From Tissierellia bacterium (GTDB lineage: Bacteria > Bacillota > Clostridia > Tissierellales > Peptoniphilaceae), in assembly GCA_012519495.1 (NCBI GenBank), contig JAAYQA010000078.1, forward strand, positions 1 to 38,211: a stretch of 38,211 nt of DNA. Direction: 5' to 3'. Shown in pieces: positions 1-7,270 of this stretch. How positions within the stretch are numbered: position 1 is the first letter of the stretch; the number at the start of each line of letters is the position of its first letter. The notes below the pieces were generated by a model. That model did no database searches. It saw only the letters and a program-made list of their open reading frames with translations, and was not told the DNA's origin. Both the position numbers and the translations under genes were made by a program.

Positions 1-150
1 GAAATTGCTCCACAGCCGCGTTCTTGTGGCATGCACCCGCCACTGTCGCGGCTGTAATTTCCGCCGTGCCCGGACAAGCTCCCGCAAGCGGAGCCGCCGG
101 CGGAGGAGATCCGTTTTTCGACCCTTATAGCCAGTTGATTTGTCTTTAAT
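1..150 (+). ncRNA. 3' part of a structured RNA leader, possibly a cobalamin-type riboswitch
   Basis: The stretch is dense in inverted repeats and has no convincing ORF. Positions 12-20 (ACAGCCGCG) pair with 47-55, and GAAATT at 1-6 with AATTTC at 56-61. A second helix pairs 60-66 (TCCGCCG) with 98-104 around an inner GCTCC/GGAGC stem (78-82/90-94). A terminator follows directly, then a gene with a good ribosome site, which is the layout of a transcription attenuator. Two short segments recall the cobalamin riboswitch: CCCGCCACTGT at 36-46, and AGCCAGTTGATTTGTC at 129-144, a diverged form of the 3' B12 box. The match is partial, the 5' half lies outside the window, and inner pairing differs from the textbook fold, so the class is unproven. 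Confidence 0.4.
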
Positions 151-154
151 CTAG

Positions 155-182
155 AACACCCGCTGCCCGGCGGGTGTTTTTT
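155..182 (+). terminator. Intrinsic terminator or attenuator
   Basis: The 9-bp stem AACACCCGC (155-163) / GCGGGTGTT (170-178) has a 6-base loop and runs into a T tract (177-182). It lies 78 bp before the first gene, so it either ends an upstream small RNA or attenuates the gene at 261. Confidence 0.85.
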
Positions 183-260
183 AATGGAAGGAAAACGCAA
201 TACGCCTTGGAAAATGGGTAAATAAAGAGTAAGAAACACAACAAAAAGGAGACGATAGTT

Positions 261-980
261 ATGCGAACCGACACACCTGTTCCCATGGGTGAAGAGTCCC
301 TCTTACTGGCTAAGTGGGTACCGGAAGCCCCCAAACCGCCACCCGGTGTTCTGGTGTTTATTGGTGACGACGAACCCGGTGAATACGACGATACCGCCCA
401 GGCATTGGCTGAAAAAGGTTTTGTAGTCGCCCATGTCCGACCCTATCGTATCGATGATGTGGATTCCATGAAAACCCAGTACGATTTTCTGAAAAATCAA
501 TACAAAGCCATTCCCTTTTTTGCTGCAGCCGTCGGCGATCAGATTCCGATGGCAGCCATGTACGCCAAGCGCTACCCCAAAGACTTCTACGGCATGGTCT
601 GGATCGACCCGACCTTTGAATCCCGGGAAGGCTCCTTACCGGACGAAGAACGGACGGTCGGCCTGTTTGAACGCATCTTTACCGCCTTCGACGAATCCGA
701 TATCGACGCAGAACACGTAAAGGATTCCGTCCGCAGCCTGCCCCGCATGCCGCTGGCGGTGTTTACCGACGAATTACAACGCAGTGCAAAACTCCTGTCC
801 GACATCAGTCACGACCGGGAAATCACCCTTTTGGTATTCCCCAAAAAAGACGATCCCGCCTATCGTATGAAAGCCCTGGTTCGCCAGCTGAAAGCCTGGC
901 ATATCGACCGCGTCGACGAACTGGTAAAAACCAAACGGGGCGCCCTTCGTTGGGACAGAGAGCGGCGCGAAAGAGAGTAA
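261..980 (+). CDS. Alpha/beta-hydrolase-like protein lacking a visible nucleophile
   Basis: A 239-residue soluble protein, no signal peptide. AAAAAGGAG sits 8 bp before the ATG. The order beta strand (about 29-35), helix, strand (54-60) and the segment VGDQIP (91-96) followed by AAMYAKRYP and GMVWIDPT copies the nucleophile-elbow region of alpha/beta hydrolases. However, where the family has G-x-S-x-G, this protein has Gln94 and no following glycines. It may be a non-catalytic fold member or use other chemistry. The C terminus (about 210-239) is strongly basic and charged. The Lin0512-family gene follows after 4 bp, so the two are almost certainly co-transcribed. The leader upstream ends in a terminator, suggesting control by attenuation. 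Function is not known; fold assignment is by eye. Confidence 0.7.
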   Translation: MRTDTPVPMGEESLLLAKWVPEAPKPPPGVLVFIGDDEPGEYDDTAQALAEKGFVVAHVRPYRIDDVDSMKTQYDFLKNQYKAIPFFAAAVGDQIPMAAMYAKRYPKDFYGMVWIDPTFESREGSLPDEERTVGLFERIFTAFDESDIDAEHVKDSVRSLPRMPLAVFTDELQRSAKLLSDISHDREITLLVFPKKDDPAYRMKALVRQLKAWHIDRVDELVKTKRGALRWDRERRERE

Positions 981-984
981 CCCT

Positions 985-1359
985 GTGAAAAAACGCTATA
1001 TCATCGAATTCGGTACAGGCGCGGATCTGCACGGCGGCAATCAAACCAAAGCCGCCATCCGCGCCATACAGGACGCCACCTCCCGCAGTTGCCTGTGCGG
1101 GCTGGAAGAAGTCCTCCAGGGCGACCCGCTGCAAATGCATGTACACGCAAAAATCGGCTGCACCGATCCCGACTCTATCGACAAAGAAGCCGTCCTTTCT
1201 GCCATTCCCGTCGGCACAGGCGAGATCGAAGTCGTACCGGGCGGCCTTTGCGTCCCCGGTCTTTCCGTCCCGGAATTCGGCCAGGGCGACACCATCCAAA
1301 TCGTCATCGCCGCCCTCACCGTCTGGGCCGAGGTGGACAGCCGGGCAAGTGATGACTAA
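985..1359 (+). CDS. Lin0512-family protein, function unknown
   Basis: A 124-residue protein with a GTG start; AAAGAGAG serves as ribosome site and the upstream stop is 4 bp away. The N-terminal motif GTGADLHG (residues 10-17) fits the invariant GxGxDxHG signature of the Lin0512 family, known from scattered Firmicutes, cyanobacteria and plants and without an assigned function. The rest is rich in Gly, Val and Ile with conserved-looking Asp and His (MHVHAKIG, residues 50-57), which could bind a metal or cofactor; that is inference. Length is usual for the family. Its partner is the nucleophile-less hydrolase-like protein, and a strong terminator follows. Confidence 0.85.
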   Translation: MKKRYIIEFGTGADLHGGNQTKAAIRAIQDATSRSCLCGLEEVLQGDPLQMHVHAKIGCTDPDSIDKEAVLSAIPVGTGEIEVVPGGLCVPGLSVPEFGQGDTIQIVIAALTVWAEVDSRASDD

Positions 1360-1392
1360 AACAGTAGTATGTAGCTTTTCCAAAACAAAAAA

Positions 1393-1425
1393 GCCGGGGT
1401 GTTGTGTTCACCCCGGCATTTTTTT
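1393..1425. terminator. Two-way intrinsic terminator between convergent genes
   Basis: Stem GCCGGGGTG (1393-1401) / CACCCCGGC (1409-1417), 7-base loop, T run at 1419-1425 and A run just upstream, so it can stop both the Lin0512 transcript and the aminotransferase transcript arriving on the other strand. Confidence 0.92.
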
Positions 1426-1435
1426 GTTGTGCTTT

Positions 1436-2740
1436 TTATCCTTCCTTGCTTGCCATTTCGCACAAGACCTCATCCAATATTGCCACGTTTTCATCGATCT
1501 GTTCTTTTGTAATGATAAATGGCGGGGCGATGATGAGGACATTGTCGTGATGGTAGGTGTAGAAACCTTTTTGTAAAAGGCCCTGCAGCAGGTTTTTCAT
1601 AAATCCGTCGGGGTCTTTTCCGTTGGCTGCGATGGGTGTTTTGTTCTGCCTGTCTTTTACGAATTCCACGCCGCAAAACAGGCCCTTGCCGCGTACATTG
1701 CCGATGACGGCATGTTTCTCCTGCAGTTCTTTCAGCTTTTCGAGCAGATAGACGCCTTGTTCTTGGGAGGCTTCGATCAGATGTTCTTCTTCGTAAATGG
1801 TTAAAACGGCATTTACCGCAGCACAGCCTACCGGATGGCCGCTGTAGGTCAGCCCGCACCAGAGCTTGTTTTCATCAAAGAAGTCGGCGATTTCCTGACT
1901 GACGATCACGCCGCCCAATGGCACATAGCCGCAGGTGGAACCTTTGGCAATGGTCATAATATCCGGTTGGATCGCAAAGTGTTCGACAGCAAACCAGGTG
2001 CCGGTTCGGCCGAAGCCGGTCATTACTTCGTCGCATACCATCATGATGCCGTATTCGGAGCAAAGCGCCCGCACGCCCTGCATATAGCCTTCGGGCGGGA
2101 TGAGTATGCCGTTGGAGCCGACAATGCTTTCCAAAAAGAGGGCGGCGATTTTCTCCGGCTGCTCGGCTTCGATCTGTGCCCGCAGGCCTTTGAGCAGGCG
2201 TTTTGTCAGCTCGGCTTCGGTTTCTCCGGGCAGGATATCCTGATACACATGCGGATTCCAGAATTTGACAAAGCCCGGGATGCCCGGTTCGCTGGCAAAC
2301 CGCCGGGATTCACCGGTGAGATTTGCCGCGCCATAGGAAGCGCCGTGATAGGAGCGGTAACCGGAGAAGATTTTGGTTCGTCCGGTAAACATGCGGGCGA
2401 TTTTAATCGCGTTTTCATTGGCTTCGGCTCCGGCGTTGACAAAGAAAACCTTGGCCATATTGGCCGGGGCTTTTTCCACAATGCGCCGGGCGGCTTCCGA
2501 GCGGGTATCGACGCCCAGATTCGGCGCCAGATAGGGCAGCTTTTGCATTTGCGCATAGACCGCTTCCGCTACTTTTTGGTTCCCGTGTCCGATATTCAGG
2601 TTTACCAATTGGGAAGACATATCCGCATAGCGTTTGCCCTGCGCATCATAAAAATACAAACCTTCGGCCCGTTCGATCTGCAGCGGTTTCAGATGGCCCT
2701 GTGCACACCAGGATATGAGATTGTAACTGCGCTCACTCAT
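1436..2740 (-). CDS. Class III aminotransferase, probably beta-alanine or taurine type, PLP dependent
   Basis: A 434-residue fold-type I PLP enzyme, normal length for class III omega-amino acid transaminases. Visible marks are GAEANENA (104-111) for phosphate and cofactor contacts, the cofactor Asp237 in CDEVMTGFGRTG, and Schiff-base Lys266 in TIAKGSTCGY. It lies 18 bp downstream of the semialdehyde dehydrogenase gene, and GGAGAAGAG precedes its ATG. With that partner the simplest reading is transfer of the amino group of beta-alanine (or 3-aminoisobutyrate) to pyruvate or 2-oxoglutarate, giving malonate or methylmalonate semialdehyde for the dehydrogenase. Taurine or GABA as substrate cannot be excluded from sequence alone. 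Confidence 0.88.
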   Translation of the reverse strand: MSERSYNLISWCAQGHLKPLQIERAEGLYFYDAQGKRYADMSSQLVNLNIGHGNQKVAEAVYAQMQKLPYLAPNLGVDTRSEAARRIVEKAPANMAKVFFVNAGAEANENAIKIARMFTGRTKIFSGYRSYHGASYGAANLTGESRRFASEPGIPGFVKFWNPHVYQDILPGETEAELTKRLLKGLRAQIEAEQPEKIAALFLESIVGSNGILIPPEGYMQGVRALCSEYGIMMVCDEVMTGFGRTGTWFAVEHFAIQPDIMTIAKGSTCGYVPLGGVIVSQEIADFFDENKLWCGLTYSGHPVGCAAVNAVLTIYEEEHLIEASQEQGVYLLEKLKELQEKHAVIGNVRGKGLFCGVEFVKDRQNKTPIAANGKDPDGFMKNLLQGLLQKGFYTYHHDNVLIIAPPFIITKEQIDENVAILDEVLCEMASKEG

Positions 2741-2758
2741 TGCTCTTCTCCTTCTGTA

Positions 2759-4264
2759 TTAGTTGGTTCGGGATCCGTCCCAGGAGTCTACATGGGCGGT
2801 TTCTTCTTCGCTGAACCAGCGTGCGGTGACGGTTTTGCTTTCGGTATAAAAGCGGATCGCGTCTTTCCCGTGTGCATGCAGGTCGCCGAAGAAACTGTTC
2901 TTATGACCCGAGAACGGGAAGATGCCTACCGGTACCGGGATTCCCACATTGATACCAACCATGCCGCCATCGGTTCGTTTGGCAAATTCCCTTGCATAGT
3001 AGCCGCTTTGGGTGAAAATAACCGAACCGTTCGCAAACGGATTGGCGTTCATGACGGCGAGTCCCTCTTCAAAATCCTTGACGCGTTTGATGCTCAAGAC
3101 CGGCCCGAAGATTTCCTCTTCTCCGACAGCCATATCGGTCGTTACATGATCGAGTATGGTGTGCCCGATATAAAAGCCGTCCGCGTACCCGTCTACTTTT
3201 ACTTCTCTGCCATCCAAAGCGATCGTTGCGCCTTCTTCCAATCCTTTTTCGATCTTATCCAGGATAAACGCTTTGTGTTTCGCTGTTACGACCGGTCCCA
3301 GATCCGTTTCTTTGTCGTAGGCTGCGCCGACTTTTTTCCCTTGGATCTGTCGTTTCAGTTCTGCAAGCAGGGGTTCGGCGATCTCTTCTTGTACGACCAG
3401 TACCGGCAAGGCCATGCAACGTTCGCCGGCACAGCCGAAGGCGGAGTTCATCACAGCGGCCGCCGTTTGTACGATCGGTGCGTCATTGAGAACGAGCGCG
3501 TGGTTTTTTGCTTCCCCCAGTGCCTGTACCCGCTTGCCATGGGAGGCGGCCGTGGCGTAAATATGTTTGGCTACCTCGGTTGATCCCACAAAGCTGACCC
3601 CCCGGATCGCGGGATGTGACAGCAGGATTTCCGCTTCGTTGCGGGAGGTGGTTATTACATTCAGCACGCCGTCGGGAAAACCGGCTTCCTTATACAAGGC
3701 GGCCATCCGATTGGATGTCATCGGGGTGGGACTGGCTGCTTTAATGACCATGGTATTTCCGCAGGCTATGCACAAAGGCGCCATCCATCCCATCGAGATC
3801 ATGGCGGGAAAATTCCAGGGAGAGATGCCGGCAAATACGCCCATCGGCTCCCGGTAGAGGGTGGTGTCGTAGCCTTCCGATACATTCATCAGCGCTTCAC
3901 CCAGGAGCAATTGGGGGATCGATGTCGCAATTTCTGTCATTTCGATCGCTTTGGCGACATCGCCTTCGGCTTCTTTCCAGTTCTTTCCGTTTTCTCTGGC
4001 TACAAGTTCTGTCAGCTCTTCCAAATGCTCCATCAATAAATGGCGTAGGCGGAAAAACAATTGTGCCCGCTTATGCGCCGGCGTATCGCGCCAGGCGGGA
4101 TAGGCCGCCTCGGCCGATGCAATGGCCCGCTCTACTTCTTCTTTTGTGCACTGGGGCGCCCGCGCAATAACTTCTCCGGTGGACGGATTGAAAACATCCG
4201 TGTAGGTTTCTGTTTCGGATTCCTGAAAAACTCCGTTTATGAACGGTTTGAGTTGTTGGATCAT
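2759..4264 (-). CDS. mmsA: CoA-acylating (methyl)malonate-semialdehyde dehydrogenase
   Basis: A 501-residue aldehyde dehydrogenase superfamily enzyme. The start at 4264 is chosen because AAGGGAG lies 7 bp upstream; an ATG 17 codons earlier has no such site. SPWNFP (148-153), the NAD-binding VSFVGSTEVAKHIY (223-236), the AKNH motif of the methylmalonate-semialdehyde subfamily (252-255) and catalytic Cys283 in GCAGERCMA are all present. The family turns methylmalonate or malonate semialdehyde, NAD and CoA into propionyl- or acetyl-CoA plus CO2, and AKNH in place of the usual ALDH glutamate motif supports the CoA-dependent class. First gene of a two-gene operon with the aminotransferase, divergent from iclR. 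IolA of inositol breakdown is the nearest alternative name, but no inositol genes are nearby. Confidence 0.88.
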   Translation of the reverse strand: MIQQLKPFINGVFQESETETYTDVFNPSTGEVIARAPQCTKEEVERAIASAEAAYPAWRDTPAHKRAQLFFRLRHLLMEHLEELTELVARENGKNWKEAEGDVAKAIEMTEIATSIPQLLLGEALMNVSEGYDTTLYREPMGVFAGISPWNFPAMISMGWMAPLCIACGNTMVIKAASPTPMTSNRMAALYKEAGFPDGVLNVITTSRNEAEILLSHPAIRGVSFVGSTEVAKHIYATAASHGKRVQALGEAKNHALVLNDAPIVQTAAAVMNSAFGCAGERCMALPVLVVQEEIAEPLLAELKRQIQGKKVGAAYDKETDLGPVVTAKHKAFILDKIEKGLEEGATIALDGREVKVDGYADGFYIGHTILDHVTTDMAVGEEEIFGPVLSIKRVKDFEEGLAVMNANPFANGSVIFTQSGYYAREFAKRTDGGMVGINVGIPVPVGIFPFSGHKNSFFGDLHAHGKDAIRFYTESKTVTARWFSEEETAHVDSWDGSRTN

Positions 4265-4330
4265 TGGATTCTCCCTTCTTGTTTTTGCCCATGAAATCGT
4301 TTCGCTGCAACGCATAATCTTTTCGCCTTC

Positions 4331-4359
4331 AGTATAAGCGAAAACAAGATACGGGTCAA
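4331..4359 (-). promoter_or_regulatory. Sigma-A promoter of the mmsA-aminotransferase operon
   Basis: On the minus strand: TTGACC (4354-4359), 17-bp spacer, TATACT (4331-4336). The 7-bp inverted repeat TTTTCGC (4320-4326) / GCGAAAA (4338-4344) straddles the -10 box, and GAAA-TCG-TTTC (4293-4303) lies in the early transcribed leader. Both are plausible regulator sites. Confidence 0.8.
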
Positions 4360-4376
4360 CTATTTTCGGAATGTAA

Positions 4377-4400
4377 TTTCATTATATGAAACTGTGTTTC
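4377..4400. promoter_or_regulatory. Overlapping palindromes, likely operator for the IclR regulator
   Basis: TTTCAT-TAT-ATGAAA (4377-4391) overlaps GAAAC-TGT-GTTTC (4388-4400). Both lie between the divergent promoters, upstream of the mmsA -35 and over the weak iclR -35 region. IclR-family proteins typically bind short TTTC/GAAA-type inverted repeats next to their own gene, so autoregulation plus control of the catabolic operon is the natural inference. Confidence 0.6.
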
Positions 4401-4415
4401 GTTTGTTTCTTTTGG

Positions 4416-4421
4416 TATAAT
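4416..4421 (+). promoter_or_regulatory. -10 box of the iclR-family gene
   Basis: Perfect TATAAT; the matching -35 region (near 4393-4398) is poor and covered by the palindrome, as expected for a regulated promoter. The first ATG (4420) overlaps this box, which argues for the start at 4447. Confidence 0.6.
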
Positions 4422-4446
4422 GATAACAGAAAGCGAAGGGGAGTTT

Positions 4447-5232
4447 ATGGATAAGACGAAATCCGCAAAAAAGACAGGAAGTCAATCAACCGAGAAGGCC
4501 TTGCATGTGCTGGAATATCTGGCGGACGCACGGGTACCGGTGCGCCTGCAGGACCTTGCCGCAGCCGTCGGTATGGCGCAGCCCACCTTGCTGCGCTATT
4601 TGCAAACACTGGTTTCCATGCAGTATGTGTATCAGGAAGAAGACACCCTGCGGTATGCCATCACCTGGAAAGTGCGCCGCCTTGCCGACTGGATCGATCC
4701 CATTACGAGTCTGAAAAACATCGTGCGCCCGCATCTGTATGCGCTGGCCAATCGATTCGAAGTCGGCGCCAGTTTATCGGTCGTAAAAGAACAGGCCTCT
4801 CTCTATTTGGATTTTATCGACAATCCGCGCCGCAGTTTAAGTCTGCGCCGGATCGGTATCGATGCGCCCATGCATGCAACCGGATCGGGAAAACTCTTTT
4901 TATCCCGAGTTTCTCCGGATGCCTTGCCGGATTATCTGGGGCCGAATCCGCTGGAATCCCTCACAGAAAAAACCCACACCAGCCATGCCTCCCTGGAAGC
5001 GGAACTGGTGCAGATCCGGGCACAGGGCTACGCGGTCGATGACTGTGAATGCGAAGAGGGGAATCGGTGTATCGCCGTTCCCGTCTATGACTGGCGCGGA
5101 GAAATCATAGCGGCCATCAGCGTCTTTGACCGCGAGGAACAAATGCCGCAGGATCGGATGCTGAACGAAATCCTGCCGGTTTTGCAAGAGATCAGCCGCA
5201 CAGTCAGCCATACCTTAGGCTGTACGGACTAA
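4447..5232 (+). CDS. IclR-family transcriptional regulator
   Basis: A 261-residue regulator. The start at 4447 has GAAGGGGAG upstream. Residues about 12-75 form the winged helix-turn-helix (STEKALHVLEYLA, then AAAVGMAQPTLLRYLQTL as recognition region). Residues about 80-258 are the GAF-like effector domain, with the family pattern GYAVDDCECEEGNRCIAVPVYD near 195-216. Cysteines in this segment are common in the family and can shape the effector pocket. It is divergent from the aminotransferase/semialdehyde dehydrogenase operon and the palindromes between them fit its operator, so a local regulator responding to the amino acid or the semialdehyde is likely. Whether it represses or activates cannot be read from sequence. 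Confidence 0.9.
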   Translation: MDKTKSAKKTGSQSTEKALHVLEYLADARVPVRLQDLAAAVGMAQPTLLRYLQTLVSMQYVYQEEDTLRYAITWKVRRLADWIDPITSLKNIVRPHLYALANRFEVGASLSVVKEQASLYLDFIDNPRRSLSLRRIGIDAPMHATGSGKLFLSRVSPDALPDYLGPNPLESLTEKTHTSHASLEAELVQIRAQGYAVDDCECEEGNRCIAVPVYDWRGEIIAAISVFDREEQMPQDRMLNEILPVLQEISRTVSHTLGCTD

Positions 5233-5293
5233 GAGAAATCATATTGTGGACATAATAGAACTCCTTTTATTTTATAGCGCCTATTTGGATGAA

Positions 5294-5324
5294 ACGGCCC
5301 GCCGCACCTGCCGGGTCGTTTTTG
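5294..5324 (+). terminator. Intrinsic terminator after iclR
   Basis: Stem ACGGCCCG (5294-5301) / CGGGTCGT (5312-5319) with one G-U pair, followed by a T-rich tract (5319-5327). Confidence 0.75.
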
Positions 5325-5383
5325 TTTGCGCTCATATTTTGTTATTCTGTTCTCATTTTTCTTTAATGAATCCGTCCTTTGCA

Positions 5384-5412
5384 TTGACAATTAATTAGAA
5401 TAAAACTATAAT
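5384..5412 (+). promoter_or_regulatory. Strong sigma-A promoter of the intact opp operon
   Basis: Perfect TTGACA (5384-5389), 17-bp spacer, perfect TATAAT (5407-5412). The short inverted repeat TTGGC-ATTAA-GCCAA (5424-5438) lies in the initially transcribed leader and could be an operator or a small hairpin. Confidence 0.92.
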
Positions 5413-5455
5413 CAAGATAATTCTTGGCATTAAGCCAATATAAAGGGGGATACGA

Positions 5456-7204
5456 ATGAAAAAGAGTACAATGAAATGGCTAACGCTCGTGCTGGCCATG
5501 ATCATGTTACTGGCCGCATGCGGAGGCGGTGGCGATGACGCTACAGAAGCTGCCACCGACGCCGGACAAACCGAAGGCGATGCAACGGCCACAGAAACCG
5601 ATGACAACGAAGCAGACGCGCCGGACGATGCCGCGGATGCACCCGCAGGCGAAGGACGATACCTGCGCTCCAACAATCCGTCTGAACCGGGATCGCTGGA
5701 TCCGGCTCTGGCCCAAGGCACACACGAGTCCTGGATTCTCCAGCACTCCTTTGAAGGCCTGATGACCTATGACAAAGACGGAAATATCGTACCCGGTATG
5801 GCCGCAGACGAGCCGGTCATCTCGGATGACGGTCTCACCTATACCTTTACCGTTCGGGATGATGTGAAATGGTCCAACGGCGATCCCGTTACGGCTCATG
5901 ACTTCGAATTCGCCTGGAAACGCGTAGCGGATCCGGATCTGGCAGCTGACTATGCCTATCAGGTTTTCTACATTGAAGGTATGGAAGAACTCTTCACCGG
6001 CGAAGATGTAAACGGCGACGGTACAGTTGCCACAGTGGATGATGTCGGCGTTAAAGCACTGGATGATCACACGTTGGAAGTCAAATTAGTGAATCCGACC
6101 GGTTTCTTTACCGAACTCACCGCATTCTACACCTACTTCCCGGTAAACAAAGCCGTGGTGGAAGCGAATCCGGAATGGGCCAACAACGCGGATACGTATG
6201 TATCCAACGGGCCGTTCACTTTGGAATCGTGGGAACACAATGCGAAAATCCTGTTAAAGAAAAATCCCGAGTATTATGACGCAGCACAAATTACGATTGA
6301 AGGGATCGATCTGGATGTCATCGACGATGACAACACCGCTTATCAGAAGTATGACGGCGGCGAATATGATATGCTCGTCAGCATTCCGCCGGTCGTAATC
6401 GGTGAGATGGTAGACAACCAGAATCCGGAGTTGGTACTCGGACCGCAGGCGGGGACGTATTATTACAATCTGAACGCAGAAGTCTCCCCCTTCAACAATC
6501 CCAAAGTAAGAAGAGCGTTTGCGATGGCTCTGGATCGTGAAACGATCACCCAAAAGATCTCCAAAGGCGGAGAGATTCCGGCTGAAGGTATTGTTCCCTT
6601 CGGTTTCATGGATGAAAACGGCGAAGAATACCGCAACAAAATGGAAAATTCGATTGCCTTTGATGCGGCCGGTGCCAAAGCACTTCTGGAAGAAGGTTTA
6701 GCAGAAGAAGGCGTAACGGTAGATGTTTTCAACGATATGGCGCTCTTGTACAATACGAGTGAAACGCACCGTCTGATTGCACAAGCCGTACAGGAAATGT
6801 GGAGAACCAATTTAGGGATCAACATCGGGCTGGAAAACGTAGACTTCCAGGTTAAATTGGACCGTGAAAAAGCCGGTGACTATCAGATTTCCCGTGCCGG
6901 TTGGATCGGCGACTACGCTGACCCCATGACGATGCTGGATCTGTGGCATAGTGAAAGTAGCTTCAACGACGCCAATTACAACAATCCGGAATATGATGCG
7001 CTGATCGATTCGATCAAAGCCTCCCCGGATCAGGCGTTCCGCTTTGAAAAAATGCGTGAAGCAGAAAATATGCTGAACGAAGACATGCCGGTTGTTCCGG
7101 TGTACTTCTACACCCTACCGTACCTTGTAAAACCGAACGTAGAAGGTGTGTACAAGACGCTCCTGAACTTTCCGACGGTTACCTACGCAACGATTACTGA
7201 CTAA
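5456..7204 (+). CDS. oppA: Oligopeptide-binding lipoprotein of the intact Opp system
   Basis: A 582-residue family-5 extracellular solute-binding protein. The signal peptide ends in the lipobox LLAAC with lipidated Cys22. A flexible, very acidic Ala/Asp/Glu/Thr linker (about 23-65) precedes the mature domain starting near YLRSNNPSEPGSLDP. Typical marks are the segment around LSWDDGLTYTFTVRDDVKWSNGDPV-like region near 120-145 and NNPKVRRAFAMALDRETI near 345-362. It captures peptides outside the membrane and passes them to the permease. AAAGGGGG precedes the ATG. First gene of oppABCDF; a hairpin after its stop probably keeps its level above that of the membrane parts. No defect is visible, in contrast to the second operon. 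Confidence 0.93.
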   Translation: MKKSTMKWLTLVLAMIMLLAACGGGGDDATEAATDAGQTEGDATATETDDNEADAPDDAADAPAGEGRYLRSNNPSEPGSLDPALAQGTHESWILQHSFEGLMTYDKDGNIVPGMAADEPVISDDGLTYTFTVRDDVKWSNGDPVTAHDFEFAWKRVADPDLAADYAYQVFYIEGMEELFTGEDVNGDGTVATVDDVGVKALDDHTLEVKLVNPTGFFTELTAFYTYFPVNKAVVEANPEWANNADTYVSNGPFTLESWEHNAKILLKKNPEYYDAAQITIEGIDLDVIDDDNTAYQKYDGGEYDMLVSIPPVVIGEMVDNQNPELVLGPQAGTYYYNLNAEVSPFNNPKVRRAFAMALDRETITQKISKGGEIPAEGIVPFGFMDENGEEYRNKMENSIAFDAAGAKALLEEGLAEEGVTVDVFNDMALLYNTSETHRLIAQAVQEMWRTNLGINIGLENVDFQVKLDREKAGDYQISRAGWIGDYADPMTMLDLWHSESSFNDANYNNPEYDALIDSIKASPDQAFRFEKMREAENMLNEDMPVVPVYFYTLPYLVKPNVEGVYKTLLNFPTVTYATITD

Positions 7205-7219
7205 CTGGTAGAAAAAAAG

Positions 7220-7254
7220 GAGTTTCGGCGGGCTTGCCCGTCGGAACTCTTTTT
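7220..7254 (+). terminator. Intra-operon attenuator hairpin between oppA and oppB
   Basis: 13-bp stem (7220-7232 with 7237-7249, two G-U pairs, CTTG loop) and T tract 7250-7254. It lies 15 bp after the oppA stop with the operon continuing beyond, so it is probably a leaky terminator and 3' end stabiliser that sets a high binding-protein to permease ratio. Confidence 0.8.
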
Positions 7255-7270
7255 ATGAAAGGCTAAACAT

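Noticed and set aside
1..150. tmRNA, SRP RNA, RNase P RNA or 6S RNA end
   Set aside because: None of their hallmark segments was found (no CCA-ending acceptor, no tRNA-like T loop, no GGAG tetraloop core), and the attenuator layout before a gene fits a leader better.
7220..7254. Full operon end after oppA
   Set aside because: oppB starts 16 bp later without an obvious promoter and belongs to the same transporter, so the hairpin is better seen as an attenuator.
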